DNA from: Rhodobacterales bacterium HKCCSP123
Lineage (GTDB): Bacteria; Pseudomonadota; Alphaproteobacteria; Rhodobacterales; Rhodobacteraceae
Reading direction: 5' to 3'
DNA: 64,000 nucleotides
Assembly: GCA_015689745.1 (NCBI GenBank)
Contig: WVSO01000012.1
Coordinates: forward strand, 1-64,000
The notes beneath the pieces are model-generated. The model was not told the DNA's origin. It worked only from the letters and a program-made list of their open reading frames with translations, and did not search any database. Both the position numbers and the translations under genes were made by a program. Numbering within the stretch: the first letter of the stretch is position 1; every line of letters starts with the position of its first letter. Positions 1 to 8,233 of the stretch are shown one piece after another.

Positions 1-714
1 GGCGAGCGGCAGCGGGTGGCCATCGGGCGCGCGCTGCTCTCGGGGCCGCGGATGCTGCTGCTCGACGAGCCGCTCGCGGCGCTCGACCCGGCGCGCAAGG
101 CCGAGATCCTGCCGTTTCTCGAACGGCTCCGAGACGCCGCGGGCCTGCCGATCCTCTATGTCTCGCACGCGATGGAAGAGGTCGCGCGGCTGGCTACCAC
201 GGTCGTGGCCCTCGACGCGGGCCGCGTCGTGGCGGAAGGCCCGGCGGCATCGGTCCTGTCGGACCCCGCCGCGGTCCCCGCGCTCGACCCCGGCACCGCG
301 GGCGCGGTGATCGAGGCGGTGGTCGAGGCGCAGGAGGCCGACGGGCTGACCCGCGTCGCGGCCGCGGGCGGCACGCTCTACCTGCCGCGGATCGCGGCCG
401 AGCCGGGCGCGCGCCTGCGCCTTCGGATCGAGGCGCAGGACGTGATGATCTCGCGCGCGCGGCCCGAGGGGCTGTCGGCGCTGAACCTTCTCGAGGCGCG
501 CATCCTGTCGATCCATCCCGGCCACGGCCCCGGCGCGCTGGTGCGGCTCGCGGCGGGCGAGGCTGTCATCCTGTCGCGGATCACGCAACGTTCGGTCAAG
601 GCGCTTGGGCTGGCCGAGGGGCAGAGCGTGCATGCCGTGATCAAGTCCCTGGCGATGGCGAGCGACAACGTGGGCACGGCGCGCGCCTTGTCCGGGGAGG
701 TCCGCGGCGGATGA
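1..714 (+). CDS. modC: Molybdate ABC transporter ATP-binding protein ModC (5' truncated by window)
   Basis: The ATPase subunit of the ModABC molybdate importer, acting at the cytoplasmic face of the inner membrane. The window opens inside the gene, at the ABC signature segment GERQRVAIGRAL. It is followed by Walker B (MLLLDEPL), the D-loop and an H-loop (YVSHAMEE). The last ~130 residues form the TOBE/Mop-like molybdate-sensing domain, with the ModC-typical SALNLLEARI stretch at the start of its second half. 237 residues are visible; the Walker A half lies upstream. The Mop-like tail separates it from generic sugar or sulfate ATPases, so the call is firm. modA and modB are expected just upstream of the window. 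Confidence 0.9.
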   Translation, partial: GERQRVAIGRALLSGPRMLLLDEPLAALDPARKAEILPFLERLRDAAGLPILYVSHAMEEVARLATTVVALDAGRVVAEGPAASVLSDPAAVPALDPGTAGAVIEAVVEAQEADGLTRVAAAGGTLYLPRIAAEPGARLRLRIEAQDVMISRARPEGLSALNLLEARILSIHPGHGPGALVRLAAGEAVILSRITQRSVKALGLAEGQSVHAVIKSLAMASDNVGTARALSGEVRGG

Positions 715-786
715 CGCGGTCAATCCGATGTGAAGCGGTGTCGCATCCTATTGGCGCGGGGCCCGCCCCGGCCTAATGTGCCCGGC

Positions 787-2772
787 ATGATCACAGAACT
801 CGGACATTTCGCCCTGATCCTCGCCTTCATGGTGGCGGTGTTTCAGATGATCGTGCCCCTTGTCGGCGCGCACCGCGGCAACCCCGCATGGATGGCCGTG
901 GCGGAGCCCGCCGCGACCACGCAATTCCTGCTGACGGCCTTCAGCTTCGCGGCGCTGACCCATGCGTTCGTCACCTCCGATTTCTCGCTGAACCTCGTCG
1001 TTGCGAATTCGCATACCGACAAGCCGCTCCTCTACAAGATCACGGGCGTCTGGGGGAACCACGAGGGGTCCCTGCTGCTCTGGGTGCTGATCCTGACGCT
1101 GTTCGGCGCCTGCGCGGCCTGGTTCGGGGGCAACCTGCCGCCCAGCCTCAGGGCCCGCGTTCTGGCGGTGCAGAGCTCGGTCGCCGCGGCCTTCTTCGCC
1201 TTCATCCTCTTCACCTCGAACCCATTCCTGCGGCTCGAGTTTCCGCCCTTCGACGGGCAGGACCTGAACCCGCTTCTGCAGGACCCCGGCTTGGCCTTCC
1301 ATCCGCCGTTCCTCTACCTCGGCTACGTCGGTCTTTCGATGGCCTTCTCCTTCGCGGTCGCCGCCCTGATCGAGGGGCGCGTCGATGCCGCCTGGGGCCG
1401 CTGGGTCAGGCCCTGGACTTTGGCGGCCTGGCTCTTCCTGACGGTGGGGATCGGCCTTGGGTCCTGGTGGGCCTATTACGAGCTGGGCTGGGGCGGCTTC
1501 TGGTTCTGGGACCCGGTCGAGAACGCGAGCTTCATGCCCTGGCTGATCGGGGCCGCGCTGCTGCATTCCGCGATCGTGGTGGAAAAGCGCGAGGCGATGA
1601 AAAGCTGGACGATCCTTCTGGCGATCCTCGCCTTCGGCTTCTCGCTGATCGGCACCTTCATCGTGCGCTCGGGCGTGCTGACGAGCGTGCACGCCTTCGC
1701 CAACGACCCCGAACGGGGGGTGTTCATCCTGATGATCCTCGGGTTCTTCATGGGGGGCGCGCTGCTTCTCTTCGCGCTGCGCGCGGGCGCGATGGAGGCA
1801 AAGGGCGTCTTCTCGACCGTCAGCCGCGAGAGCGGGCTGGTGGTGAACAACCTTCTTTTGGCGGTGTCGACCTTCGTGGTCTTCATCGGGACGATCTGGC
1901 CGCTCATCGCCGAGATGTTCTGGGGCCGCACCGTTTCGGTCGGGCCGCCCTTCTTCAACATGGCCTTCACCCCCTTCGTCTTCGCGCTCTCCGTGGCGCT
2001 GCCCATCGGCGCGATGCTGCCCTGGAAACGGGCGAAGATCGGGCGCGCGGTGCGCGCGCTGATCCCGGCGATGGTGCTGGCGCTGGCGCTGGGGCTTCTG
2101 GCCTGGGCGGTCTTCACCGGCCATTCGGCGCTGGCGCCGATCGGCGTGGGGCTGTCGGTCTGGCTGGTCGCGGGCGCGGTGACCGACCTGTGGTCGCGCA
2201 CCGGGCGCGGTGACATCGCGAGCCGCTTCGGGCGGCTCTGGCGTCTGCCGCGCGCCGACTGGGGCAAGACCGTCGCCCATGCGGGCGTCGGCATCACCAT
2301 GTTCGGCGTCGTGGCCCTGACCGGCTACCAGGTCGAGGATATCCGAGTGGCCCAAGAGGGGGATCCCTACCGCGTCGGCGCCTACGAGATCGAGCTTTTG
2401 TCGGTCGAGGAGAACGTGCAGGGGCCGAACTACATCTCGACCCTGGCCCATATCGCCGTGCGCGAGGCGGACGGGCGCGAGATCGCGCTTCTGCACCCGG
2501 AGCGGCGGATCTACCCGGTCGCGGGCATGCCCACGACCGAGGCCGGCATCGACAACGGCTTCACCCGCGATGTCTATGTCACGCTGGGTGACCCGCAGAC
2601 GGGTGGCGGCTGGGCCGTGCGGACCTGGATCAAGCCCTTCGCCAACTGGATCTGGGGCGGCACGATCATCATGGCGCTCGGCGGCCTGCTGAGCCTGAGC
2701 GACCGGCGCTACCGGTTCGCTGCCGGCGCGGCCAAGGCCCGGCCCGAGCCGCAGGGGGTACCGGCGGAATGA
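787..2772 (+). CDS. ccmF: Cytochrome c maturation protein CcmF (heme lyase subunit)
   Basis: Integral membrane subunit of the CcmFHI heme-ligation complex, which attaches heme to CXXCH motifs of apocytochromes c on the periplasmic side. The 661-residue protein has about 14 hydrophobic helices and the family-defining WWD segment, WGGFWFWDPVEN, near residues 235-246. Conserved His positions lie in flanking loops (for example in LAFHPPFLYLGY). The ATG at 787 is chosen because CcmF proteins begin with a hydrophobic helix directly after MITELGHFA; an upstream in-frame start would add a charged, Pro-rich stretch not seen in the family. It overlaps ccmH by an ATGA junction, so the two are translationally coupled. 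The cluster probably serves the c-type cytochromes, including the urate hydroxylase at 11.7 kb. Confidence 0.96.
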   Translation: MITELGHFALILAFMVAVFQMIVPLVGAHRGNPAWMAVAEPAATTQFLLTAFSFAALTHAFVTSDFSLNLVVANSHTDKPLLYKITGVWGNHEGSLLLWVLILTLFGACAAWFGGNLPPSLRARVLAVQSSVAAAFFAFILFTSNPFLRLEFPPFDGQDLNPLLQDPGLAFHPPFLYLGYVGLSMAFSFAVAALIEGRVDAAWGRWVRPWTLAAWLFLTVGIGLGSWWAYYELGWGGFWFWDPVENASFMPWLIGAALLHSAIVVEKREAMKSWTILLAILAFGFSLIGTFIVRSGVLTSVHAFANDPERGVFILMILGFFMGGALLLFALRAGAMEAKGVFSTVSRESGLVVNNLLLAVSTFVVFIGTIWPLIAEMFWGRTVSVGPPFFNMAFTPFVFALSVALPIGAMLPWKRAKIGRAVRALIPAMVLALALGLLAWAVFTGHSALAPIGVGLSVWLVAGAVTDLWSRTGRGDIASRFGRLWRLPRADWGKTVAHAGVGITMFGVVALTGYQVEDIRVAQEGDPYRVGAYEIELLSVEENVQGPNYISTLAHIAVREADGREIALLHPERRIYPVAGMPTTEAGIDNGFTRDVYVTLGDPQTGGGWAVRTWIKPFANWIWGGTIIMALGGLLSLSDRRYRFAAGAAKARPEPQGVPAE

Positions 2773-3287
2773 TGTGCCTCTCCGGTTGGCTGGCCCGGCT
2801 TTGGCACGGGCTGCGGGCTTTGCCGCGTGCGGTGCTGGCCGTCGTGCTGTTGCTCGGCGTGCTGGCGGCCGTCCCGGCCCATGCGGTGCAGCCCGACGAG
2901 GTGCTGGACGATCCCGTTCTCGAGGAGCGGGCGCGGGACATCTCGGCGGGGCTGCGCTGCGTCGTCTGCCGCAACGAGTCGATCGACGAATCGAACGCCA
3001 CGCTCGCGCGCGACCTGCGGCTGCTGGTGCGCGAGCGGCTGGTCGCGGGCGACAGCGATGCCGAGGTCGTGAGCTTCATCGTCGACCGCTATGGCGAATA
3101 CGTCCTTCTGCGCCCGACCATGTCCGGCTCCAACATCGCGCTCTGGCTGGCGCCCGCGCTGCTGCTGCTGGTGGGCGGCGGCCTTGCCGTCGTCTACATC
3201 CGCCGCCGCGCGGGCAGTCCGGCGCCCGCCGAGGCGGCGCTCAGCGCCGAGGAAGAGGCGCGGCTGAAGGATCTTCTGAAGGAGTGA
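2769..3287 (+). CDS. ccmH: Cytochrome c maturation protein CcmH (thiol oxidoreductase)
   Basis: Membrane-anchored periplasmic thioredoxin-like protein that keeps the apocytochrome c heme-binding cysteines reduced and works with CcmF. The 172-residue protein has an N-terminal signal/anchor (residues ~20-40), then the family motif LRCVVCRN with redox Cys64 and Cys67. A second membrane helix (about 122-142) is followed by a short acidic cytoplasmic tail. The usual motif is LRCxxCQN; here Gln is Arg. This is the short CcmH form without the TPR (CcmI) domain, so ccmI should be elsewhere. It starts within the ccmF stop (ATGA); two consecutive Met codons make the exact start ambiguous by one residue. 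Confidence 0.95.
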   Translation: MMCLSGWLARLWHGLRALPRAVLAVVLLLGVLAAVPAHAVQPDEVLDDPVLEERARDISAGLRCVVCRNESIDESNATLARDLRLLVRERLVAGDSDAEVVSFIVDRYGEYVLLRPTMSGSNIALWLAPALLLLVGGGLAVVYIRRRAGSPAPAEAALSAEEEARLKDLLKE

Positions 3288-3359
3288 CGCCGCGTTTCGG
3301 CTTTCCCGTCCCGAAGGCTTTGCCTAGTCTCCGCCGCGACAGGTGAGCGGAGGACGGCC

Positions 3360-4136
3360 ATGCACTACGAGACGATCACGCGCGAGGACCAGGACGGCAT
3401 GGCGGTGATCACGCTGCGCCGCGCGCAGGTGATGAACGCGCTCAACACCCAGATGCGGGCCGAGATCACCCATGCGGTCGAGGCGGCGGGCCGCGAGGCG
3501 CGGGTCGTCGTGCTGACGGGCGAGGGGCGGGCCTTCTGCTCGGGGCAGGACCTGGGAGACCGCGCCAATGCCGCGAACCTGAACCTCGAGCGGACGCTGC
3601 GCGACGAATACATCCCGATGCTGATGGCGATCGTCGAGTGCCCGGTGCCCGTCATCGCCGCGGTGAACGGCACGGCGGCGGGCGCGGGGGCGAACCTTGC
3701 GCTGGTCTGCGACATCACCATCGCCGCGGAAAGCGCGAGCTTCATCCAGGCCTTCAGCCGGATCGGGCTGATCCCGGACGCGGGCGGCACATGGGTGCTG
3801 CCGCGGACGGTGGGCTTGCAGAAGGCGATGGGGGCCGCGCTCTTCGCCGACAAGATCACCGCGCGGCAGGCGGCCGATTGGGGGATGATCTGGGAAGCGG
3901 TCGAGGATGAGGCGTTTGACGCGACATGGCGCGCGCGGGCGATGCATCTCGCCAGCGGGCCGACCGAGGCCTTCAAGCGGGTGAAACAGGCGATGCAGGC
4001 GAGCTTTGGCAACGGCCTCCCGGAGCAGTTGCTGCTGGAGGGGCAGTTGCAGGGGCAATGCGGCAAGACACGCGATTTCAAGGAGGGGGTCGTGGCCTTC
4101 CTCGAGAAGCGCAAGCCGGTGTTCGAGGGGCGGTAA
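3360..4136 (+). CDS. Enoyl-CoA hydratase/isomerase family protein, PaaG-like
   Basis: Crotonase-fold enzyme of 258 residues acting on CoA thioesters. The first oxyanion-hole segment is FCSGQDLGDR and the second is NGTAAGAGANLAL. The loop LIPDAGGTWVLPR carries the Asp used by PaaG-type isomerases in place of the hydratase Glu pair. The gapless similarity of these blocks to PaaG suggests 2-(1,2-epoxy-1,2-dihydrophenyl)acetyl-CoA isomerase, or a related beta-oxidation isomerase, in phenylacetate degradation. However, no other paa gene is in the window, so the substrate remains open. The start is supported by GGAGGA a few bases upstream of ATG. It is separated from ccmH by 72 bp and is probably its own transcription unit. 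Confidence 0.8.
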   Translation: MHYETITREDQDGMAVITLRRAQVMNALNTQMRAEITHAVEAAGREARVVVLTGEGRAFCSGQDLGDRANAANLNLERTLRDEYIPMLMAIVECPVPVIAAVNGTAAGAGANLALVCDITIAAESASFIQAFSRIGLIPDAGGTWVLPRTVGLQKAMGAALFADKITARQAADWGMIWEAVEDEAFDATWRARAMHLASGPTEAFKRVKQAMQASFGNGLPEQLLLEGQLQGQCGKTRDFKEGVVAFLEKRKPVFEGR

Positions 4137-4149
4137 GCGCTGCGAAAAA

Positions 4150-4186
4150 GGGGGGCTCTGCCCCCCTTCGACGGCCTGCGGCCGTC
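4150..4186. terminator. Tandem GC hairpins between convergent genes
   Basis: Two perfect hairpins follow the PaaG-like gene: GGGGGGC-TCT-GCCCCCC (4150-4166), preceded by an A-run that gives a U-tract on the minus strand, and GACGGCC-TGC-GGCCGTC (4170-4186). They lie between converging transcription units (3360+ and 4268-) and could act as a bidirectional terminator. They also form the 5' part of a composite dispersed element (see 4198). Confidence 0.6.
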
Positions 4187-4197
4187 TCTCCCCCCGG

Positions 4198-4218
4198 GAT
4201 ATTTGTGAAACGGAGAAG
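4198..4218 (+). repeat. Dispersed intergenic element, copy 1
   Basis: The sequence GATATTTGTGAAACGGAGAA (4198-4217, then G) is a diverged copy of an element whose other copies read CGTATTT-NNGGAAAG-R-TGAAGG at 25117 (+), 16753 (-) and 47056 (-). As at 16753, it is preceded by two GC hairpins and a C-rich CCCCCCGGG stretch, so the unit appears composite and oriented. Confidence 0.5.
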
Positions 4219-4267
4219 CAGGGGGCGCGTTAACCTTGATGAGAGGTGAACGCGCGCCTTGCCGTGG

Positions 4268-5626
4268 TTACCGTTCGGGGATCAACCCGCGGGGGCTGAA
4301 GCGCAGCACCAGCAGGAGGATCACCCCCATGGTGAAGAGCCGCATGTAGGCCGCGCTGTCGAGCAGGTGGTTCCTGAGCCAGGCGTCCTCGCTCATCCCC
4401 GCGGTGATGCCCTGCATCAGGAGCGTCCCAAGCGGTTCCACCTGGATCCAGAGCCACCAGATCAGGAAGCCGCCAAGCACCGCGCCCCAGTTGTTGCCCG
4501 AGCCGCCGACGATCACCATCACCCAGACGAGGAAGGTAAAGCGCAGCGGCTGGTAGGTGCCGGGCACCAGCTGGCTGTCGAGCGTGGTCATCATCGCGCC
4601 CGCCATGCCGACGATGGCCGAGCCGAGGATGAAGACCTGGAGGTGGCGCGCCTTGACGTCCTTGCCCATCGCCGAGGCCGAGACCTCGTTGTCGCGGATC
4701 GCGCGCATCATGCGGCCCCAGGGCGAGTTCCATGCCTTTTCGCTGAGCCAGATCAGGGTGAGCAGAACGACGACGAAGAGCGCGGCATAGCTGAGCTTGA
4801 CCGTGATCGAGGAGAAGGTGACCGGGTCCGCGCCGATGCGGTCTGCGAAGGCGAGGAAGCGCTCGTTGGCCTGCAGGTCGATCTCGTAGGGGACGGGACG
4901 CGGCAGGCCGGTCACGTTCTTCACGCCGCGCGCCAGCCAGTCCTCGTTCTTCAGGACGGCGATGATGATCTCGGAGATGCCGAGCGTTGCGATGGCGAGA
5001 TAGTCGGACCGCAGGCCGAGCGCGGTCTTGCCGATGATCCAGGCCGCGCCCGCGGCGAGCAGCCCGCCGACGGGCCAGGCCAGGATGATTGGAAGGCCGA
5101 GGCCGCCGAGATAGCCGGTGGTGGCGGGGTCGATCGCCTCGACCGCGGCGACGCCCGCGTCGAAAACCCGGCGGTAGAGGATGAAGCCTCCGACGAGGAT
5201 GACGAGCATCGCAAGGGTCCGCATCCGGCCCACGGGAAGGCGCATGTAGGCGAGGATGGCCGCCACGATGGTCGCCGCGCCCAGCACGAGGCCCAGCAGG
5301 ACACGAAGGCCGCCCGCGGCCCAGGCCTCGCCCACGGGGGGCATCGAGACCAGCACGGCGGCGAGACCGCCGAGCGCGACGAAGCCCATGATGCCGACGT
5401 TGAACAGGCCCGCGTAACCCCATTGCATGTTGACGCCGAGCGCCATGATCGCGCTGACGAGCCCCATGTTGAGGATGGTCAGGGTCGTGTTCCAGGACTG
5501 CATGAAGCCCGTGCCGATGAAGAGCAGCGCCACCAGCGCGAAGAGCAGCGCCGCGCGGCGGTCGAAGCTCTGGGCCGCGGGCAGGCCGGAGGTGGCGGGA
5601 CGGGTCTGGTCGGGTGCCGTGCTCAT
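4268..5626 (-). CDS. livM: Branched-chain amino acid ABC transporter permease LivM
   Basis: Second inner-membrane permease of the liv-type importer. The 452-residue protein is longer than E. coli LivM. The conserved cytoplasmic coupling segment GRMMRAIRDNEVSASAMGKDVK near residues 295-315 contacts the ATPases, and the TLGISEIIIAVLKN block is typical of the family. About ten membrane helices are visible. Its ATG overlaps the livH stop (ATGA). It is the last gene of the minus-strand operon livJ-G-F-x-y-H-M and ends facing the PaaG-like gene. Liv-type systems also carry urea, amides or aromatic acids, so the substrate cannot be fixed from the permease. Confidence 0.9.
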   Translation of the reverse strand: MSTAPDQTRPATSGLPAAQSFDRRAALLFALVALLFIGTGFMQSWNTTLTILNMGLVSAIMALGVNMQWGYAGLFNVGIMGFVALGGLAAVLVSMPPVGEAWAAGGLRVLLGLVLGAATIVAAILAYMRLPVGRMRTLAMLVILVGGFILYRRVFDAGVAAVEAIDPATTGYLGGLGLPIILAWPVGGLLAAGAAWIIGKTALGLRSDYLAIATLGISEIIIAVLKNEDWLARGVKNVTGLPRPVPYEIDLQANERFLAFADRIGADPVTFSSITVKLSYAALFVVVLLTLIWLSEKAWNSPWGRMMRAIRDNEVSASAMGKDVKARHLQVFILGSAIVGMAGAMMTTLDSQLVPGTYQPLRFTFLVWVMVIVGGSGNNWGAVLGGFLIWWLWIQVEPLGTLLMQGITAGMSEDAWLRNHLLDSAAYMRLFTMGVILLLVLRFSPRGLIPER

Positions 5627-6636
5627 ACCGATTTCCCCTTCATGATGCCGGTTGGCCGGAACAGCAGCACGATCAGCAGGATGCCGAAGCTGACCGCGAA
5701 CTTGTAGTCCGTCGACAGGAGTTGCAGGAGGCCCTCGGGCTCCCAGCCGCCGGGGGCGAGGTAGGTCACCACCTTTCGGAAGGCGTAGGTGACGCCGACC
5801 TCGGAGAAGGCGATGACGAAGCCGCCGAGGATCGCGCCCACGGGGTTGCCGAGGCCCCCGACGATGGCGGCGGCGAATATCGGCAGGAGGAGTTGGAAGT
5901 AGGTGAAGGGCTTGAAGCTCTTGTCCAGCCCGTAGAGGACACCCGCGGTGGTCGCCAGCGCCGCCACGATCAGCCAGGTGATCATCACCACCCGTTCGGG
6001 GTTGATACCCGAGAGCAGCGCGAGATCCTCGTTGTCGGAGAAGGCGCGCATCGACTTGCCGGTGCGGGTGCGGTTGAGGAACCAGAACAGCAGCACGACC
6101 GCGATCACCGCGACCGCGATGGTCAGGCCCTGGCTGGTGCGGAAGGCGAGCCCTTCCTCGAGGCCGGTCATCTCGCGGAAGGTGCGCGCCGAGATGATGA
6201 AGCGCTCGCCGTCTCCGAAGCGCTGGTCATCCACGCCGATGATGAAGCGCACGATGCCGTTCATGATGAACATCACGCCAAGGGACGCGATGACGTAGAT
6301 CACCGGCTTGGCCTTCTGGGTGCGGTAGAAGCGATAGACCGCGCGGTCGGTGCCGATCACCAGGAGGCCCGTCGCGGCGATGCCGACGGGCAGGGCGAGG
6401 AGCGCTGTGGGCAGGGGGCCGATACCGTCCATGCCCAGGGCCTGCAGGCCCCATGTGCAGAGGATCACGACCATCGTGCCGAAGGCCATGGTGTCGCCAT
6501 GGGCGAAGTTCGAGAAGCGCAGGATGCCGTAGATCAGCGTCACCCCGAGCGCGCCGAGCGCGAGCTGCGCGCCATAGGCTGTGGCGGGGATGATGACGAA
6601 GTTCAGGAGCGCGACGAACGCGTTGAGAAAGTCCAT
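5623..6636 (-). CDS. livH: Branched-chain amino acid ABC transporter permease LivH
   Basis: First permease subunit of the liv-type importer, 337 residues with eight or nine membrane helices. Family blocks include YGILRFSNFAHGDTMAFG near residues 35-52 and, near residues 180-205, MRAFSDNEDLALLSGINPERV, the ATPase-coupling loop. The start ATG sits directly beside the stop of the upstream small secreted gene (6637), with no spacer, so translation is probably coupled. It is slightly longer than E. coli LivH (308 residues) because of an extended third periplasmic loop around residues 130-160. Confidence 0.92.
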   Translation of the reverse strand: MDFLNAFVALLNFVIIPATAYGAQLALGALGVTLIYGILRFSNFAHGDTMAFGTMVVILCTWGLQALGMDGIGPLPTALLALPVGIAATGLLVIGTDRAVYRFYRTQKAKPVIYVIASLGVMFIMNGIVRFIIGVDDQRFGDGERFIISARTFREMTGLEEGLAFRTSQGLTIAVAVIAVVLLFWFLNRTRTGKSMRAFSDNEDLALLSGINPERVVMITWLIVAALATTAGVLYGLDKSFKPFTYFQLLLPIFAAAIVGGLGNPVGAILGGFVIAFSEVGVTYAFRKVVTYLAPGGWEPEGLLQLLSTDYKFAVSFGILLIVLLFRPTGIMKGKSV

Positions 6637-6999
6637 TCAGGTCATCTCCTCGCAGGTTCCGAAATAGGTGATGGCCGCGGCGGCACCGTCGAAGAGATGC
6701 ACTGTCAGGATCGCGGTGTGATCGCCCTCGATGGTCAGAAGCTCGGCAAGCCCGTCGCGACCGGCGCTGGCGTAGGTGGCGGGCAGGGCGCCCGTGCCGG
6801 TCAGCCGCGCGACCGGGCTGGCGCCGGTGACGGTCGACAGGAACAGATCGCCCGCGTGGTCGGCGGCGATCACCTGCACCTCGAGGGCGCTTCCCTCGCA
6901 GTCCCCGGCGGCAAGGCATTCGACCGTGAAGACGCAATCCCAGGGCTCGGCCGAGGCGGAGGCCGCGAGGCAGGCGAGAAGGGCGGCGGTGCGGATCAT
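6637..6999 (-). CDS. Small secreted Cys-patterned protein, paralogue B (unknown function)
   Basis: A 120-residue predicted periplasmic protein with a cleavable signal peptide (cut probably after ASASA at ~residue 18). No known family was recognised. Four cysteines sit at 22, 28, 34 and 116, i.e. C-x5-C-x5-C and a last Cys four residues from the end. The gene immediately upstream (6996-7412) has the same pattern with the same spacing, so the two are tandem paralogues. Start and stop overlap or abut its neighbours (ATGA at 6996-6999 and a direct junction with livH), placing it firmly in the liv operon. It may be an accessory periplasmic component of the transporter, but that is inference from position only. 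Confidence 0.7.
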   Translation of the reverse strand: MIRTAALLACLAASASAEPWDCVFTVECLAAGDCEGSALEVQVIAADHAGDLFLSTVTGASPVARLTGTGALPATYASAGRDGLAELLTIEGDHTAILTVHLFDGAAAAITYFGTCEEMT

Positions 7000-7412
7000 C
7001 CCGCGCCCTCGCAGCTGCCGTAGCCGGTGACGCCGCGGGGGCTGGCCTGCGGCTGGTGGCCCGAGACGGCGAGCGCGCCGCCCGCGGTCTCGACGCTCAG
7101 CACCTGGACCGACTGCGTCTCGGGGTTGATGTAGGCCAGGCTGATCAGGCGCGTCTCGGCCAGCGCGCCGTCGGGCGCGGGCAGGTCGGCGAGAAGCGTG
7201 TAATCCGAGGGCAGGCCGCTGTCGTCCCAGGTCACCTGCCAGCCCGCCGCGCTGCCGCGGATCGAGAGCGGCTGGTCCCAGTCGCGGCAGCCTCCCGCGT
7301 CGAGGCAGAGCGTGGTCAGCGTGCAGTCGAGCGCGACGGGCGCGCCCTCCTGCGCGAGGGCCGGGGCCGCGGCGAGCCAGGCAAGAAGGGGGAGGGCGGC
7401 GCGCATGCTCAT
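6996..7412 (-). CDS. Small secreted Cys-patterned protein, paralogue A (unknown function)
   Basis: A 138-residue predicted secreted protein with a clear signal peptide (cut after APALA at ~residue 20). Cysteines lie at 30, 36, 42 and 134, matching paralogue B exactly in spacing: C-x5-C-x5-C, and a Cys four residues before the end. Shared words include LDAGGC/LAAGDC and the YGSCEG/FGTCEE ends. The pattern suggests two disulfides stabilising a small beta-rich domain in the periplasm. The start overlaps the livF stop and its stop overlaps paralogue B (both ATGA), so it is expressed with the liv ATPases and permeases. The function is unknown. Confidence 0.7.
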   Translation of the reverse strand: MSMRAALPLLAWLAAAPALAQEGAPVALDCTLTTLCLDAGGCRDWDQPLSIRGSAAGWQVTWDDSGLPSDYTLLADLPAPDGALAETRLISLAYINPETQSVQVLSVETAGGALAVSGHQPQASPRGVTGYGSCEGAG

Positions 7413-8233
7413 CCCCCCAGGAAACTCCGCCGGACCTCGGGGTCTTCCAGCAGTTCCTTGCCCGTGCCGGTATGGGCGTTGCGCCCCTGCACGAGGACAT
7501 AGCCCTTGTCGGCGATCTCGAGCGCCTGGCGGGCGTTCTGCTCGACCATGAGGATCGGGATGCCGGTGCGGCTGACCTCGATGATCCGGTCGAACAGCTC
7601 GTCCATCACGATGGGCGAGACGCCGGCGGTGGGTTCGTCCAGCATCAGCACCTTGGGCTTCGTCATCAGCGCGCGGCCCACGGCGACCTGCTGGCGCTGG
7701 CCGCCGGACAACTCGCCCGCCGCCTGCCGGCGCTTGTCCTTGAGGATCGGGAACAGCTCGTAGACCTGCTCCATCGTCTCGCGGATGTCGTCGCGGCGGA
7801 TGAAGGCGCCCATCTCGAGGTTTTCCTCGACCGACATGGAGGCGAAGATGTTGTTGGTCTGCGGCACGAAGCCCATGCCCTTGGCCACCCGCGCCTGCGG
7901 GGTGAGGTCGGTGATGTCCTCACCGTCCAGCCGGACCGAGCCCTGGCGGACGTTCAGCATGCCGAAGACGGCCTTCATCGCGGTGGATTTGCCCGCGCCG
8001 TTGGGGCCCACGATCACGGCGATCTCGCCGGCATCCACCGCGATGGTGCAGTCATGCAGGATGTTGGGGCCGTTACCGTAGCCGCCCGTCATGGTGTCGC
8101 CGATGAGAAAGGCGCTCGCCGTCGACATCGCGTGGCCGGTCCCCGGCGAGGGCTGCATGTCGCCGCCCTCCCTCGGGTTGACGATCGAGAAGTCCATGTT
8201 GCCGCGGTCGTTCTGGTAGGGATTGTCGCTCAT
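7409..8233 (-). CDS. livF: Branched-chain amino acid ABC transporter ATP-binding protein LivF
   Basis: Cytoplasmic ATPase of the liv importer. The 274-residue protein has Walker A GPNGAGKST at ~76-84, a Q-loop (PQTNN), signature LSGGQRQQVAVGRAL, Walker B VLMLDEP and H-loop region VEQNARQAL, which is the LivF-typical sequence. The first ~40 residues (Asn/Gly/Pro-rich) exceed the usual ~235-residue LivF; an internal Met at ~36 would give a conventional length. The upstream start is kept because it overlaps the livG stop in an ATGA junction. It pairs with LivG as a heterodimer. Confidence 0.92.
   Translation of the reverse strand: MSDNPYQNDRGNMDFSIVNPREGGDMQPSPGTGHAMSTASAFLIGDTMTGGYGNGPNILHDCTIAVDAGEIAVIVGPNGAGKSTAMKAVFGMLNVRQGSVRLDGEDITDLTPQARVAKGMGFVPQTNNIFASMSVEENLEMGAFIRRDDIRETMEQVYELFPILKDKRRQAAGELSGGQRQQVAVGRALMTKPKVLMLDEPTAGVSPIVMDELFDRIIEVSRTGIPILMVEQNARQALEIADKGYVLVQGRNAHTGTGKELLEDPEVRRSFLGG

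Noticed and set aside
730-786. Upstream extension of ccmF to position 730
   Set aside because: It would add a charged Pro/Arg-rich segment before the first membrane helix; family members begin at the MITELGHFA start.
748-2496. A 582-codon minus-strand frame opposite ccmF
   Set aside because: Shadow of ccmF; composition is dominated by charged low-complexity residues and there is no ribosome-binding site or neighbour logic.
4259-5707. Long plus-strand frame opposite livM
   Set aside because: Antisense to a permease with unmistakable motifs; the translation is His/Asp/Glu/Gly-rich without domain features.
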